Assembly: GCA_029975965.1 (NCBI GenBank)
Contig: JARKOV010000035.1
Span: forward strand, 1 to 64,000
Direction of reading: 5' to 3'
Length of the DNA stretch: 64,000 nt
Origin: Anaerolinea sp.
Lineage (GTDB): Bacteria > Chloroflexota > Anaerolineae > Anaerolineales > Anaerolineaceae
Both the position numbers and the translations under genes were made by a program. Every line of letters begins with the position of its first letter. The first letter of the stretch is position 1. Below, piece by piece: positions 56,464 through 64,000 of this stretch. Under the pieces are notes generated by a model. That model had not been told where the DNA came from. It saw only the letters and a list, made by a program, of their open reading frames with translations, and made no database searches.

Positions 56464-56511
56464 TTAGGCTAGCCTAATATTTAGTTTAGGCTAAATATCA
56501 TCGGTTGTCAA
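56464..56511 (-). promoter_or_regulatory. Promoter with two DtxR-type palindromes
   Basis: On the minus strand TTGACA (56511-56506), 17 bp, TAAACT (56488-56483). The perfect palindrome TTAGGCTAGCCTAA (56464-56477) matches the core of the DtxR/IdeR box, and the arms ATATTTAG/CTAAATAT (56477-56484 and 56491-56498) lie over the -10 region. Both sites would block transcription when metal is bound. Confidence 0.75.
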
Positions 56512-56540
56512 GAGGCAATTTGGAGAGAAATTATCTTGAT

Positions 56541-57569
56541 TTATCCACCGCAGATCGCTTTGAGCAGGTTGAAGAAGCCGCGCTTGCGCGCCGAGTGGAT
56601 TCCCCAATCCACCGGCACCGACTGGTAGCCGTCCGCGAAGCCCTCGCCCGCCATGCGGTAATCGAAGTAGCCCCACGAGGCGTACTCGCGCAGCGCCGCC
56701 AGCAGGTTGTTGTGCGGCTGGTCGAAGTCGAAGTGGTCGTCCTCGTTGAACAGCACCGGCGCGCCGTGGTATTCGGGCATCTCGCGCAGCTCGCGCACCA
56801 TGCGGCGGATGATCGCCGGGTCGCCGGCGCCGTTGCCGTGCATCAACACGAAATCTGCCGCGCGCACCACCTCGGGGGTGGGCAGGGTGCAGCCCGAAAA
56901 GCTGGTCGAGACCAGCAGTCGCCGCCCATCCTGGCGCTGCGCCTTGACCTGCTCGATCAGCTCCACCACCCGCGGCGGTTTGAGGATGGCATGGTTGTAG
57001 ACGATGTCGCATTCGTTGTCGATCTCGACCAGCACGTTGCGGTAGCCGCGCTCGAAGAGCCAGGCGACCACCCCGTCCACCGCGCGGCGGATGGCCCCTT
57101 CGGACTCAAGGCGGTAAGCCTGACCAAAGTAGAAAATTCCCAGGATGGCGACCATGCCCAGGCGGTCGGTCGCGTCGAGGATGCGCTCCAGCCGGGCCAT
57201 GTAGTCAGCGCGCAGCTCGCCAGCGGGGGTGATGGCGCTGTTGTGCCAGGGCTGGTTCTGCGAATAGCCCTGTGGGCTGCCCCCCTGCAGGTTGATGGTG
57301 AAGGCGAGCAGGCCGTGCTCTCTCCAGGCCGGCATGGCCTCGATGAACTCGCGCGTGTTGCGCTCCGCGTCCCAGGCGCCCGTATCGGGGTAAGCCCACA
57401 GGTCGCGCGTCGCCGGGTTGAGGTCGTCGAAGATGCCCTGAACCAGGCGGGCGTTCATCAACAGCCCTTCGAGCGGTAGCCCTTGCCAGTCGCGCCCGGC
57501 GTAGGTCGGTCGCCCGTTGAGCCAAAAGCGGCTGCCGTCAATTGCGATCTCCGTGCTGCGAGTGTGCAT
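56541..57569 (-). CDS. Glycoside-hydrolase-like (clan GH-A) TIM-barrel protein
   Basis: 342 residues without signal peptide. The N-terminal GSRFWLNGRPTYAGRDWQG and barrel segments (WREHGLLAFTINLQGGSPQG, VVAWLFERGYRNVLVEIDNE) resemble GH-A-clan enzymes. The candidate acid/base is the Glu of IDNECD and the nucleophile the Glu of LFNEDDH. It ends with GYQSVPVDWGIHS. It may cleave a glycosidic bond in the cytosol. The substrate is unknown and the family assignment is tentative. It is divergent from the PIG-L deacetylase gene. Confidence 0.6.
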   Translation of the reverse strand: MHTRSTEIAIDGSRFWLNGRPTYAGRDWQGLPLEGLLMNARLVQGIFDDLNPATRDLWAYPDTGAWDAERNTREFIEAMPAWREHGLLAFTINLQGGSPQGYSQNQPWHNSAITPAGELRADYMARLERILDATDRLGMVAILGIFYFGQAYRLESEGAIRRAVDGVVAWLFERGYRNVLVEIDNECDIVYNHAILKPPRVVELIEQVKAQRQDGRRLLVSTSFSGCTLPTPEVVRAADFVLMHGNGAGDPAIIRRMVRELREMPEYHGAPVLFNEDDHFDFDQPHNNLLAALREYASWGYFDYRMAGEGFADGYQSVPVDWGIHSARKRGFFNLLKAICGG

Positions 57570-57603
57570 GCGCCTCCCAGAGTCAGCTTCCTTGGCTTGC
57601 AGA

Positions 57604-57631
57604 TTGGATTAATCCGCCACTTCATTATAGA
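57604..57631 (+). promoter_or_regulatory. Candidate promoter of the PIG-L deacetylase gene
   Basis: TTGGAT (57604-57609), 16 bp, TATAGA (57626-57631). The leader to ATG 57673 is about 35 nt. Confidence 0.4.
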
Positions 57632-57672
57632 ATACCTCCGGTATCTTCATCCTGTCTTTTTGAGGCAAGCCC

Positions 57673-58410
57673 ATGACCACACCGACCGACGACGTCCAAC
57701 CCGAAGGCTGGGAGATCCCGCAGACCATCTTGCTCATCCTGGCGCACCCCGACGACCCCGAGTTTTTCTGCGGCGCGACCATCGCCCGCTGGACCAGCCA
57801 GGGTCACACCGTGCATTACTGCCTGCTCACCCGCGGCGATAAGGGCGTGCGCGACCAGGTGATCGCGCCGGAGGAGCTGGCGCGCATCCGCGAGCACGAG
57901 CAGCGCTGCGCCGCCGATTCGCTGGGCGTGAAGGACCTGGTCTTCCTGGATTATAAGGACGGCTACCTGGTCGCCGACCTGCCAGCCCGCCGCGACGCGG
58001 CGCGCATGATCCGCCGCTTCAAGCCGGATATCCTGGTCACCTGCGACCCAACCCAGGTTTTTGGCGAAAACAACATCAACCACCCCGATCATCGCACGGT
58101 GGGGCAGATCGTGATCGACGCGGTCTTTCCGGCTGCGGGCAACCCGCTGTATTTCCCCGAATTGTTGAACGAGGAGGGGCTGGAGCCGCATTCGGTCAAA
58201 GAAGTCTGGCTGACCGTCACCGGTCAGCCCAACACGGTGATCGACGTGACCGACTTCTGGGAGCGCAAGATCCAGGCGCTGCACTGTCACGCCACGCAGA
58301 TCGGCGACCTGAGCCAGCTCGACGAGCGCATGCGCTCGCGCCGCACCCCCGACAGCACCCCCGAAGCGCCGCGTTACGAGGAGCGCTTCAGAAGGATCAA
58401 GTATCGGTGA
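57673..58410 (+). CDS. PIG-L family deacetylase
   Basis: 245 residues. The zinc motif AHPDDPEFFCG (HPDD) lies near the N-terminus, and INHPDHRTVGQIV supplies the third ligand. This is the LmbE/PIG-L fold, which removes acetyl groups from N-acetylglucosamine moieties of small glycosides, as in mycothiol (MshB) and bacillithiol (BshB) synthesis. VVIDVTDFWERKIQALHCHATQ is typical of the C-terminal part. It acts in the cytosol. No further thiol-synthesis gene lies nearby. Confidence 0.88.
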   Translation: MTTPTDDVQPEGWEIPQTILLILAHPDDPEFFCGATIARWTSQGHTVHYCLLTRGDKGVRDQVIAPEELARIREHEQRCAADSLGVKDLVFLDYKDGYLVADLPARRDAARMIRRFKPDILVTCDPTQVFGENNINHPDHRTVGQIVIDAVFPAAGNPLYFPELLNEEGLEPHSVKEVWLTVTGQPNTVIDVTDFWERKIQALHCHATQIGDLSQLDERMRSRRTPDSTPEAPRYEERFRRIKYR

Positions 58411-58691
58411 TTCGAAGCCGTCAGCGATCCGCTTCAGAAGGAATCCCCTCCCAACCTCCCCCACGGGGGAGGAGCCGATGGCATCCTGTCCCTTATCGGT
58501 GGGTTTCTGACCTTCTCTTCCGTCCGTTGTTTTTGTAAGCAAAAACAATGAGCCGGGGGGCAGATGACCCTGCCCCTGGCTCATTGGGTGGTGCATTTTG
58601 TTTTCTGTAAAATGTGGGCTTTGCTCCACATTTTACGGAAAATTGAAACAGAATTTGCGTTTGCCGTGTGGAAGGGGCAGGCTTTCCCCTC
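58411..58691. repeat. Gene-free region packed with palindromes
   Basis: Between two convergent genes lie the palindromes TTGTTTTTG/CAAAAACAA (58527-58548), CAATGAGCC/GGCTCATTG (58546-58586) and the MITE-like arm pair at 58601-58642, besides a CCTCCC...GGGGGAGGAG block at 58448-58473. These can serve as transcript ends for both genes. Confidence 0.6.
58590..58660. mobile_element. MITE-like palindromic element, copy 3
   Basis: TTTTCTGTAAAATGTGG (58601-58617) pairs with CCACATTTTACGGAAAA (58626-58642) with one G-T pair. The arm is nearly the same as that of copy 1 (TTTTCTATAAAATG). The ends are less clear than in the two other copies. Confidence 0.5.
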
Positions 58692-60917
58692 TTAGAGACG
58701 GCGGTTGACTCGCTCCAGCACCAGCTCGCCAATCGGGAAGGCGATCGAGAGGCCGCCGGTGACCGTCCAGGCGAGGCCGTACCAGGTCGAGTCCGTGCCC
58801 GACCAGCGTCGGATGCGGATGGTGTAGGTCTTGCCGGGCGAACCGACGAAATCGACGATCTCGTAGCTATTGTCGTATGAGCCGCTGTAGCCGACCTGCA
58901 CGCCGTTCTCGTCGAAGACCTTGAGATCCAGGTCTACGGCCAGGCTGGAGGTGTAGAACAACCCGAGGAACGAGGACACCTTGGAAGTCCATGCCAGGGC
59001 CACTTTTACGTTGCGCGGACCGAATATCGTGCCCGGCACGGCGATTTTATAGTCAAAAGTGGACAGGCCGCCTCCGCCGAAGTCGGACGAAGTCAACAAT
59101 CCCACGTCCCAGCCGCGCCGGGTGGCGGGAGCGTTGCGCCAGCGGCGGTTGAGCGCCACGTTGCGACCCTCTGCGGCGTTAACCGCCCCCGAGCCATCCC
59201 GCCCGTCCACCGTGGAGAGGACGTCTTGCCACCAGGTGCTGTCGCGCACGTTGCGGTTGGCTGAGGCCAGCAGGATGGCCCGGCAGCCTTCAGGCCAGTG
59301 TTTGAGGGTGGACGAGGTGCCCTGGAGCAGGGCTGCCACCCCGGCGACCGCCGGTGATGCCTGGCTGGTGCCGGTCATCGTGATGCCGGTCGCGGTGACG
59401 CTGGTGCCGTTGGCTGAGATTTCTGGAAGCTCGCGGTCGCCGTGCGGCGAGGTTGGGTCGCGGAACACCGAAGAGGTCTCCATCGCACTGGCATTGTCGT
59501 TGTGGTTGCCGACCGAGATGGTGTTGAAGCCCTTGTGATTGACGAACTCGCTGCTCGGCGGGCTGATGTTGTCGGGGTCGCCGTTCCAAAAATTGCCGGC
59601 GGCGTGCACGATCAACGGGTAAGGCCAGTGCAAGGCCAGCCAATCTCCGTACAGGTCGTCACTGGAGAGCGAACCCGAGCCAGGTTCACTGCTGCGGTGG
59701 AAGCTCTGATTGACGACGGTGCACTCCTGGTCTTTCACTGCCCAGGTCAGCGCTGCGCGCTCTTTATCGTTGGCCGAGTACAGGCTGCAGCCCGGCGCGT
59801 GGCCGTGAGGCGCGTCCTTTTCCTTGTTGCGGATGATGGCATGGACGTTCTGCGAGTGATCGGAGGTCGAGGGGCTGGATTTATATTTGCCGGCGATGAC
59901 CAGGTCGGTGTTGCTGGTCGGACCGCTCTCCCAAACCGCGACGCGCACGCCCGACCCGGTCTCTCCGGCGGCATGCACCACGTCTGAGCCGGCCACGTCG
60001 ATCGAGTCATCCAGGTCGTCAATCCCTTCCGTTTCGTGCAGGAACAACCCGGCAATTTCCTGGCGAGAAGCCAGCTCGCGCACCGCGGAGGGGGGCAACC
60101 GAACGGTGACGAGCGGCGCGATCTCGTCCACGCGAACCACTTCAACGTTCTTTCCGAACGATTCGGCCGCTTTTCTCACCCGTTCCAGCATGCCCTGGCG
60201 AAGCTCAGCGGCGCGGCTGCCGGCCTGATCCACATCGCAATCCTGAAGCGGACGGTCTGCCGCGCTGGGCTCGCCTTCATCCAGGTCATACCAGATGTCG
60301 ACCAGCAGGCTGTTGCTCGCCTTCGATGCGCGAAGAACTGCGTCCAACGCCGGATGAACCTTGCCCAGCTTGGCGGCCTGCCCTTTGAGGTGCTCGAGAA
60401 GGCGGGCCTCTCCGTCTACGGGGCGTCCGGTCTGGTCGAAGGCCAGTGACACCGGCTCACCGCTGCGCCGTTCGGAGGCTTTTACGAAGTCGATATACTC
60501 ACCCTTGGGCAACGCATCCACGCCGAGTCGCTCGGTTCCGCCGGCAACCAGCCGCACCCGCGTGAAGCTTTCGATGCGCACGCGATCTGGCACCTTGGCC
60601 AGCGAGGCGACCACGCTGAAAGGAATTTCGACCGCATCGCTGACCTGGCGGGATTTTTTATCGATGAGCGCCTCGACCACCAGCGTGTAGCGCCCGGGGG
60701 GGAGGTCTGCGATTGGCGTCCAGCGATAGCGGCCTTTGCCGCGCGTGGCGAGCACCTGCCCGTCGACTCCGCGGACCCCAACGACCCGCGCGACGAACTC
60801 AGGGTCCGCCTCTGGGGGGACATCGATGGTGATTACCGGTCGCGTGGTGAAGATTTCGTCGCGAACAATATCCACCGCGACTCGATCAGCCAATTCGCTC
60901 TTCTTGTGGACCTTCAT
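58692..60917 (-). CDS. Subtilase (S8) family protease without signal peptide
   Basis: 741 residues from ATG 60917 behind AAGGAG. An N-terminal region of about 300 residues (propeptide-like, with beta elements such as VVGVRGVDGQVLATRGKGRY) precedes the S8 core: His in SDHSQNVHAI (H354), the oxyanion Asn in VHAAGNFW and Ser in TMTGTSQASPAVAGVAAL (S518). Where the catalytic Asp is expected (VAVxDTG) the sequence reads VAVWESG, with Glu at 330. The C-terminal part (IFGPRNVKVALAWTSKVSS...GKTYTIRIRRWSG) resembles PPC or P-domain-like beta modules. No signal peptide is seen, so it may act in the cytosol or leave by an unknown path. Confidence 0.82.
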   Translation of the reverse strand: MKVHKKSELADRVAVDIVRDEIFTTRPVITIDVPPEADPEFVARVVGVRGVDGQVLATRGKGRYRWTPIADLPPGRYTLVVEALIDKKSRQVSDAVEIPFSVVASLAKVPDRVRIESFTRVRLVAGGTERLGVDALPKGEYIDFVKASERRSGEPVSLAFDQTGRPVDGEARLLEHLKGQAAKLGKVHPALDAVLRASKASNSLLVDIWYDLDEGEPSAADRPLQDCDVDQAGSRAAELRQGMLERVRKAAESFGKNVEVVRVDEIAPLVTVRLPPSAVRELASRQEIAGLFLHETEGIDDLDDSIDVAGSDVVHAAGETGSGVRVAVWESGPTSNTDLVIAGKYKSSPSTSDHSQNVHAIIRNKEKDAPHGHAPGCSLYSANDKERAALTWAVKDQECTVVNQSFHRSSEPGSGSLSSDDLYGDWLALHWPYPLIVHAAGNFWNGDPDNISPPSSEFVNHKGFNTISVGNHNDNASAMETSSVFRDPTSPHGDRELPEISANGTSVTATGITMTGTSQASPAVAGVAALLQGTSSTLKHWPEGCRAILLASANRNVRDSTWWQDVLSTVDGRDGSGAVNAAEGRNVALNRRWRNAPATRRGWDVGLLTSSDFGGGGLSTFDYKIAVPGTIFGPRNVKVALAWTSKVSSFLGLFYTSSLAVDLDLKVFDENGVQVGYSGSYDNSYEIVDFVGSPGKTYTIRIRRWSGTDSTWYGLAWTVTGGLSIAFPIGELVLERVNRRL

Positions 60918-60941
60918 GTCTATCTCCTTAACGAAACAGGC

Positions 60942-60998
60942 GCACCGGCCCAGCGGCCGGTGCAATGGATACCCGGCCGCTCATACAGCGGGCCGGGT
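60942..60998 (-). other. Two tandem hairpins in the subtilase leader
   Basis: GCACCGGCC/GGCCGGTGC (60942-60950 with 60955-60963) is a perfect 9-bp stem with a 4-nt loop; ACCCGGCCGCT/AGCGGGCCGGGT (60971-60998) is a 11-bp stem with a one-base bulge. Both lie 25-81 bp upstream of ATG 60917. Stable leader hairpins of this kind might act on translation or termination. Confidence 0.55.
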
Positions 60999-61764
60999 TT
61001 ATTCGAGGAAAGGGTGCAGGAAAGGATGTCGATATCCGTTGTCTTTCTCCTTGTCGGGCTGGCAAAAAAAACACCGGTGAGCGATCAGTGGCTGCCGGTG
61101 GTTTGGGTCTGTTGCCGCGGCTGGTACAGCCTGGTTTCTGCCAGAGATGAAACTCGGGTATTTTTGGATAAAATCTATAAACAATATACATCTTTAGGAG
61201 CTGAAAGTCAACCTGGCAAATGGGATTCGCGAAGAGGCCAACCGCCGTGGAGAAAATGCGCTAAAAACCCAGGAGTCTGGTTGGCGGGGTCGCAGAGCAT
61301 CCACTTGCAGGGTCTTCTCAAAGCACAATGTCCCACAAGGCGAAGGGAGCCGGTTCGGAACCCACTCCCGCGGGAGAGGGCAGGGAAGCGCTGAGCTTCG
61401 ACAAGGTGAGGTCTCTTGGCTGACTTTGAGAAAGCCCTGCGCCACCATGGTTGGCTTTCTCAAAGTCGCTTGACAAGCAAACAAAACATCCATCCCCCCA
61501 ACATCCTTCCAAAGGAAGGGGGCGAAGATGGAAGATCGAGGGTGTTTTCGCCGCCGGATCGCGGCGAAAACACCCTCGAAACTCCGTTTTTCCCCTCCCT
61601 ATTTTTGGGGAGGGGCAGGGGAGGGGCTGTCAGACAATACTTTGAGAAAACCATAGCCACCGTGAACAGGGTGCTCTGTTATTTGCGCTTTGTGCGATAA
61701 TAAGAAGTCGGGCAGCCGGCAGGCTGCCTGATATTGCGCCTTTGACGGCGCGAAGGAGACTGCA
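60999..61764. other. Gene-free stretch with inverted repeats
   Basis: About 770 bp between the divergent subtilase and ABC genes, with no convincing coding frame. It contains the hairpins GACTTTGAGAAAGCC (61422-61436 with 61453-61467), GAGGGTGTTTTCGCCGC (61538-61554 with 61561-61577) and GGCAGCC-GGCA-GGCTGCC (61711-61728), and G-rich blocks near 61590-61625. Promoters for both genes are expected here but none stands out. Confidence 0.6.
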
Positions 61765-63510
61765 TTGAAAATCCCGTTTCGCCAGTTATGGGACCTGTTA
61801 GCCAGGTACATCCAACCCCAGAAGTGGCGCTTTTTTCTGCTCGGGGTATTGCTCTTCAGCAGCATCGGCTTGACCCTGGTCAACCCGCAGATCATGCGCT
61901 TTTTCATCGACACCACCCAGAGCACCCGCGAGACCCGGCTCTTGCTGGTCGCTGCGCTGGCCTTTCTTGCCATCGCCCTGATCCAGCAGGTGGTCGGCGT
62001 CGCGGCAACCTACGTGGGCGAGAACGTGGCCTGGAACGCCTCGAACGCGCTGCGCGCCGACGTGGCCCGCCACTGCCTGCACCTCGACATGAGCTATCAC
62101 AACAACGTCAGCCCGGGCGAGCTGATCGAGCGCATCGACGGCGATGTGGCCGAGATCGCCATTTTCTTCTCGCAACTGGTCATCCGCGTGCTGGGCAACG
62201 TGATCTTGATGATCGGCATTCTCATCGCCATGTTGCTGGCGGACTGGCGCATTGGCCTGGCGTTCAGCGTGTTCAGCCTGTTGACCCTGGTCGTGCTCAA
62301 CGCGGTGCGCGGGATCGCCGTGCCGTTCCAGAAGATGTTCCGCGAGGCCATCGCCAACCTGTTCGGTTACCTTGAAGAGCGCCTGGCGGGCACCGAGGAT
62401 ATCCGCTCCAGCGGCGCGGTGGACTACGTGGTGCTGGGCATCTACAAGCTCTCGGTGAAGGTGCTGGGGCACTGGCGCGCCTCCTCGCGGCGCTTTATGG
62501 TCGTGCGCCTCGCCGCGGGCGTGTTGATGACCATGGGCGTCGGGATGGCGCTGGTGATCGGGTTTTTTCTCTTCCGGGCCGGGACGATCACCCTCGGCAT
62601 GGTCTACCTGGTGGTGACTTACACCAACCTGCTGCGCCGCCCGATCCGCGAGCTGACCCAGCAGATGGAGAACTTGCAAAACGTGGCGGCCGCCACCGAG
62701 CGCCTGACCGAGCTGCAGGCCATTCGTGCGGTGATCGTGGATGGACCCGGCGCTGAGATTCCCCCTGGCGCGCTGGGCTTGCGCTTCGACAACGTGCATT
62801 TTGCCTACAAGGAGGGCGAGCAGGTGCTCGAAGCGGTCGATTTCGAGCTCCGGCCGGGCTCCATCCTGGGCCTGCTCGGTCGCACCGGCTCCGGCAAGAC
62901 CACCCTGGCCAGGCTGGTTTTCCGCCTCTACGATCCCACCCACGGGCGCATCACCCTGGGGGGCGTACCGCTCACCCAGCCGCAGTTAAAACCGCTGCGC
63001 GAGCGCGTCGCGCTGGTCACCCAGGACGTGCAACTGTTCCAGGCCAGCGTGCGCGACAACATCACCTTCTTCAACCAGAATATCACCGACAGCCAGATCC
63101 TCGCGGTGATCGATGAGCTGGGGCTGTCGGAATGGCTGCAAAACCTTCCCAACGGCCTGGATACCCGCCTGGAGACGGGCGGGCGGAGTATCTCGGCTGG
63201 AGAGGCCCAGTTGCTGGCCTTCACGCGCATCTTTTTGCGTGACCCGGGCCTGGTGATCCTCGACGAAGCCTCGTCCCGCTTGGACCCGGCCACCGAGCAG
63301 TTGATCGAGCGCGCCATCGACCGCCTGCTGCGAGAGCGCACCGCCATCATCATCGCCCACCGCCTGGGAACGCTGCACCGCACCAACCAGATCATGATCC
63401 TTGAAGATGGGCACGTGGTCGAGCATGGCGACCGCGAGCGGCTGGCAGTGGACCCCACCACCCAATTCCACCGCCTGCTGAGCACCGGGTTGGAGGAGGT
63501 GCTGGCATGA
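61765..63510 (+). CDS. ABC exporter half-transporter with atypical signature motif
   Basis: 581 residues from TTG 61765, behind GAAGGAGA. Six TM helices in the first roughly 310 residues are followed by an ATPase domain with Walker A GRTGSGKTT, Walker B LVILDEASSRLD and the H-loop IIIAHRLGTL. The ABC signature reads ISAGEAQLLAF instead of LSGGQ, so the composite ATP site that uses it may be weak, as in heterodimeric exporters with one degenerate site. The partner gene begins inside its stop codon (ATGA). Substrate unknown. Confidence 0.85.
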   Translation: MKIPFRQLWDLLARYIQPQKWRFFLLGVLLFSSIGLTLVNPQIMRFFIDTTQSTRETRLLLVAALAFLAIALIQQVVGVAATYVGENVAWNASNALRADVARHCLHLDMSYHNNVSPGELIERIDGDVAEIAIFFSQLVIRVLGNVILMIGILIAMLLADWRIGLAFSVFSLLTLVVLNAVRGIAVPFQKMFREAIANLFGYLEERLAGTEDIRSSGAVDYVVLGIYKLSVKVLGHWRASSRRFMVVRLAAGVLMTMGVGMALVIGFFLFRAGTITLGMVYLVVTYTNLLRRPIRELTQQMENLQNVAAATERLTELQAIRAVIVDGPGAEIPPGALGLRFDNVHFAYKEGEQVLEAVDFELRPGSILGLLGRTGSGKTTLARLVFRLYDPTHGRITLGGVPLTQPQLKPLRERVALVTQDVQLFQASVRDNITFFNQNITDSQILAVIDELGLSEWLQNLPNGLDTRLETGGRSISAGEAQLLAFTRIFLRDPGLVILDEASSRLDPATEQLIERAIDRLLRERTAIIIAHRLGTLHRTNQIMILEDGHVVEHGDRERLAVDPTTQFHRLLSTGLEEVLA

Positions 63511-64000
63511 CCACGACCGCCCGCAAAACCTCCCTCCCAGCCTGGAAGGTCATTCTGAAAATGATCCTCTACCGCAAAGACCTCTGGCTGGGGAACTGGC
63601 TCATGATGATCTTGCTCATGCTCTTCTACCAGATCCCAGGCCTGGCCATCCGCGAATTTTTTAACCTCTTGAGCGGGGACGCCACGGTGGGGCTGAACCT
63701 GTGGTCGCTGGTGGCGCTGCTGTTCGCAGCCGAGATCGGCTCCACGCTGGGCGTGTATGGCCTGATCGTCACCAACGTGCCCTTCTTCATGAACACCATG
63801 ACCCTGCTGCGCAAGAACCTGCTGCGGCACATCCTCAACCGTCCTGGGGCGTCTGCCCTGCCCGACTCGCCCGGCGAGGCGATCAGCCGCTTCCGCGGGG
63901 ATGTGTTCGAGATCCCGCTCTTCGCCCTGTGGTTGAACGACATCATGGGGATGATCGCCTTCAACGTGATCGCGCTGATCGTCATGGTGCGCATCAGCCC
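63507..64000 (+). CDS. ABC exporter half-transporter, second subunit (cut by window end)
   Basis: Only the first 164 codons are present. ATG 63507 overlaps the previous stop by 4 bp. The visible part (WLGNWLMMILLMLFYQIPGL, FAAEIGSTLGVYGLIVTNVP, LALWLNDIMGMIAFNV-like segments) is the start of a six-TM exporter domain, with the coupling-helix pattern RPGASALPDSPGEAISRFRGD. The ATPase domain lies beyond the window. It is the partner of the upstream half-transporter. Confidence 0.8.
   Translation, partial: MTTTARKTSLPAWKVILKMILYRKDLWLGNWLMMILLMLFYQIPGLAIREFFNLLSGDATVGLNLWSLVALLFAAEIGSTLGVYGLIVTNVPFFMNTMTLLRKNLLRHILNRPGASALPDSPGEAISRFRGDVFEIPLFALWLNDIMGMIAFNVIALIVMVRIS

Noticed and set aside
61416..61700. 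94-codon plus-strand frame in the gap before the last ABC pair
   Set aside because: It runs through two inverted repeats and low-complexity G-rich sequence and lacks a ribosome site.

Overview
The window looks like a chromosomal stretch of a GC-rich, free-living bacterium, most probably a Chloroflexota member of the Anaerolineae type. That placement is an inference. It rests on an alternative complex III operon, many lipoproteins with Pro/Thr-rich linkers behind the lipobox, a Flp-type pilin, ABC exporters encoded as paired half-transporters, and a carbohydrate ABC locus under a LacI-type regulator. No rRNA, tRNA, CRISPR array, phage structural gene or transposase was seen. The first gene may be cut by the left edge and the last gene is cut by the right edge.

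Layout. 1-3.6 kb: small proteins, a GNAT acetyltransferase, and a minus-strand ArsR-type regulator/SRPBCC/SDR operon with a near-perfect promoter and operator. 4.0-7.6 kb: a heterodimeric ABC exporter pair. 7.8-10.5 kb: a Zn/Cd/Pb P-type ATPase with a CadC-like sensor and its operator. 10.6-21.2 kb: flavin oxidoreductase, secreted and lipoproteins (including an M1 metallopeptidase and a LysM/M23 protein), a Flp pilin, a GxxExxY protein inside inverted repeats, an aldo/keto reductase, an RraA-like protein and a 7TM-GGDEF protein. 21.6-24.4 kb: a two-gene module of a membrane coiled-coil protein and a CHAT-domain protease. 24.5-34.7 kb: one long catabolic operon (LacI regulator, substrate-binding lipoprotein, two permeases, GH13-like protein, D-2-hydroxyacid dehydrogenase and two ADP-ribosylglycohydrolase-fold enzymes). 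34.8-43.0 kb: mixed housekeeping genes, including Fpg behind a candidate SOS box, CFA synthase, an RNA m5U methyltransferase and an MFS exporter. 43.3-50.3 kb: alternative complex III, with ActB split into two genes and a dihaem cytochrome c in front. 50.5-56.5 kb: a CBS protein, an AlkZ-like DNA glycosylase, and an iron operon with split FeoB and two DtxR-type regulators, one apparently membrane-anchored. 56.5-64 kb: a GH-A-clan-like protein, a PIG-L deacetylase, an intracellular-looking subtilase and another ABC exporter pair.

How the genes work together. The transport/catabolic operon would import a glycoside or nucleoside-like compound and cleave N- or O-ribosyl-type bonds; it has no ATPase gene, so a shared MsmX-type ATPase elsewhere is implied. 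Alternative complex III would oxidise menaquinol and reduce a cytochrome c. The Feo operon is probably repressed by iron through overlapping DtxR-type boxes. The heavy-metal and ArsR operons each carry a palindrome at the transcription start.

The best candidate for something little described is the CHAT protease plus membrane partner at 21.6-24.4 kb. Next come the ADP-ribosylglycohydrolase sugar operon, the membrane-anchored DtxR/split FeoB operon, a family of roughly 70-bp palindromic insertion-like elements, and a GxxExxY gene in inverted repeats with a deletion relic beside it. All functional calls come from reading motifs in the sequence; no database search was run.
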